Position numbers and translations under genes: made by a program. Positions 63,010-64,000 of a stretch of DNA of 64,000 bases are shown piece after piece (the first letter of the stretch is position 1; every line of letters begins with the position of its first letter). The notes under the pieces were generated by a model. It searched no databases and had not been told where the DNA came from. It saw only the letters and a list, made by a program, of their open reading frames with translations. Source of the DNA: Nymphaea colorata (lineage: Eukaryota > Streptophyta > Magnoliopsida > Nymphaeales > Nymphaeaceae); assembly GCF_008831285.2 (NCBI RefSeq), contig NC_045139.1, forward strand, positions 31,097,706 through 31,161,705. The letters run 5' to 3'.

Positions 63010-64000
63010 ATGTGCGAGGCGAAGCGACCCATGGAGGAGGAAGCGGCCAGTCTCCTAAAATCCGACCAAGAGCACCAGCCCCAAAGCCTCCATGACCAGC
63101 CCGAGCCAACCTTGCTCACCCCTTTCATCGACGCCAAGCCCCATGAATTCGCTGCCAAGAAGGACCCTCTGTCCCACCTGGAGGAAGGCGGCGACGCCGC
63201 GGAGTTCCGCCGCCCTGAAGACTCCGTCGCCTCCGGTTACGTCAGAGAGCTCTACGACCTCGGCCGCATAGCCCTCCCCATGGTCCTCAACGGCCTCTTC
63301 CTGTACTCCCGAACTTGGGTATCCATGGTCTTCCTTGGTCGCCTTGGCGGCCTCCCGCTAGCCGGCGGATCCCTCGCCATCGGCTTCGCCAACATCACCG
63401 GCTACTCCATCATCTCCGGTCTCGCAATGGGAATGGAGCCCATCTGCGGCCAGGCCTTCGGCGCCAAGAAGCACTACCTCCTCGGCATCACCTTCCACCG
63501 CGCCATCCTCATGCTCCTCTGCGCCTGCATTCCCATCTCCCTCCTCTGGCTTAACATGCACAGGATCTTAATCTTCCTCGGCCAGCAGCCGGACATCGTC
63601 GAGCTCGCCCACTACTACATTGTTTACTCCCTCCCCGACCTCTTCGCCCAAGCCCTGTTGCACCCACTTCGCGTCTACCTCCGCACGCAGACCCTCACCA
63701 TGCCCATCACCTACTGTGCACTGGCCGCCATAGCCCTTCATTTTCCCGTCAACTACCTCCTGGTCACCGTCTTCGACATGGGTATCCGCGGTGTCGCCCT
63801 TAGCGCCGCCTGGACCAACGTCAACATTGTTCTCTGCCTCCTCTGCTATGTCTGCTTCTCGAAGGCCTGTAAGTCGTCCCGAGTTCGAATTTCCACAGAG
63901 TGCCTGAGGGACTGGTACTCGCTTGTCAGCCTCGCCATTCCCAGCTGCGTCTCCGTCTGCCTGGAGTGGTGGTGGTACGAGATAATGATCCTCCTCTGCG
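63010..64000 (+). CDS. DTX: MATE/DETOXIFICATION efflux transporter, 5' part (cut by window edge)
   Basis: MATE proteins export organic compounds in exchange for protons across the plasma membrane or an organelle membrane. Only the first 330 codons are here, without introns so far; complete relatives have about 500-570 residues and 12 membrane segments, so about half is visible. The start at 63010 (ACCACC before ATG) follows the TATA box by about 200 bp. A hydrophilic N-terminus of about 75 residues is followed by the family core: LGRLGGLPLAGGSLAIGFAN, SGLAMGMEPICGQAFGAKK, LWLNMHRILIFLGQ, SLPDLFAQALLHPLRVYLRT, GIRGVALSAAWTNVN and IPSCVSVCLEWWWYEIMILL. These match the DTX48/49/51 (ADP1/BUSH-like) branch. 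Codons are strongly C/G-ending, unlike the other genes here. Substrate is unknown. Confidence 0.92.
   Translation, partial: MCEAKRPMEEEAASLLKSDQEHQPQSLHDQPEPTLLTPFIDAKPHEFAAKKDPLSHLEEGGDAAEFRRPEDSVASGYVRELYDLGRIALPMVLNGLFLYSRTWVSMVFLGRLGGLPLAGGSLAIGFANITGYSIISGLAMGMEPICGQAFGAKKHYLLGITFHRAILMLLCACIPISLLWLNMHRILIFLGQQPDIVELAHYYIVYSLPDLFAQALLHPLRVYLRTQTLTMPITYCALAAIALHFPVNYLLVTVFDMGIRGVALSAAWTNVNIVLCLLCYVCFSKACKSSRVRISTECLRDWYSLVSLAIPSCVSVCLEWWWYEIMILLC

Noticed and set aside
63315..63561. His/Arg-rich (+) and Ala/Gly/Glu-rich (-) open frames
   Set aside because: Both are out-of-frame readings of the GC-rich MATE coding sequence.

Overview
The window is nuclear DNA of a flowering plant. Five plant protein genes are split by GT-AG introns, and the DNA between them is AT-rich and full of microsatellites, MITE-like elements and retroelement debris. 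Nothing is bacterial, organellar or viral, and there is no CRISPR array. The lineage cannot be fixed from the sequence; an early-diverging angiosperm such as a water lily is a low-confidence guess.

Recognised genes: (1) an F-box/PP2-domain gene of the PP2-A13 type on + (5813-8070, three exons), whose reading frame is broken by one missing base in the F-box; (2) a SEUSS-LIKE (SLK) co-regulator on - (15381 to about 23971, plus an unsettled first exon upstream), at least nine coding exons, with an 81-bp in-frame tandem duplication in its last exon; (3) a plastid-type 4-hydroxy-tetrahydrodipicolinate reductase (dapB) on - (29104-32382), ten exons, all in phase; (4) a BAG-family chaperone regulator with ubiquitin-like and BAG domains on - (38617-41498, four exons); (5) the 5' 330 codons of a MATE/DTX transporter on + (63010 to the window edge). 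Positions 12301-12918 hold the fossil 3' end of a LINE reverse transcriptase.

Layout: 1-5.8 kb is repeats and the F-box promoter; 5.8-8.1 kb the F-box gene; 8-15.3 kb dispersed repeats and the LINE fossil; 15.4-24.7 kb SLK; 24.7-29 kb spacer; 29.1-32.4 kb dapB; 33.0-35.2 kb a 1.1-kb tandem duplication carrying a GC-rich palindromic insertion in only one copy; 38.6-42.4 kb BAG with its promoter; 42.4-62.8 kb a gene-poor, repeat-rich stretch with long (AT)n tracts, several MITE-like elements and a 187-bp tandem repeat; 62.8-64 kb the MATE gene and its TATA box.

The genes are unrelated in function (protein turnover, transcriptional co-repression, lysine synthesis, chaperone regulation, transport) and do not form a cluster or pathway. 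I found no new multi-gene system. The observations most worth checking are the F-box frameshift, the SLK duplication and missing start codon, and the insertion dated by its empty site in the neighbouring paralogous copy.
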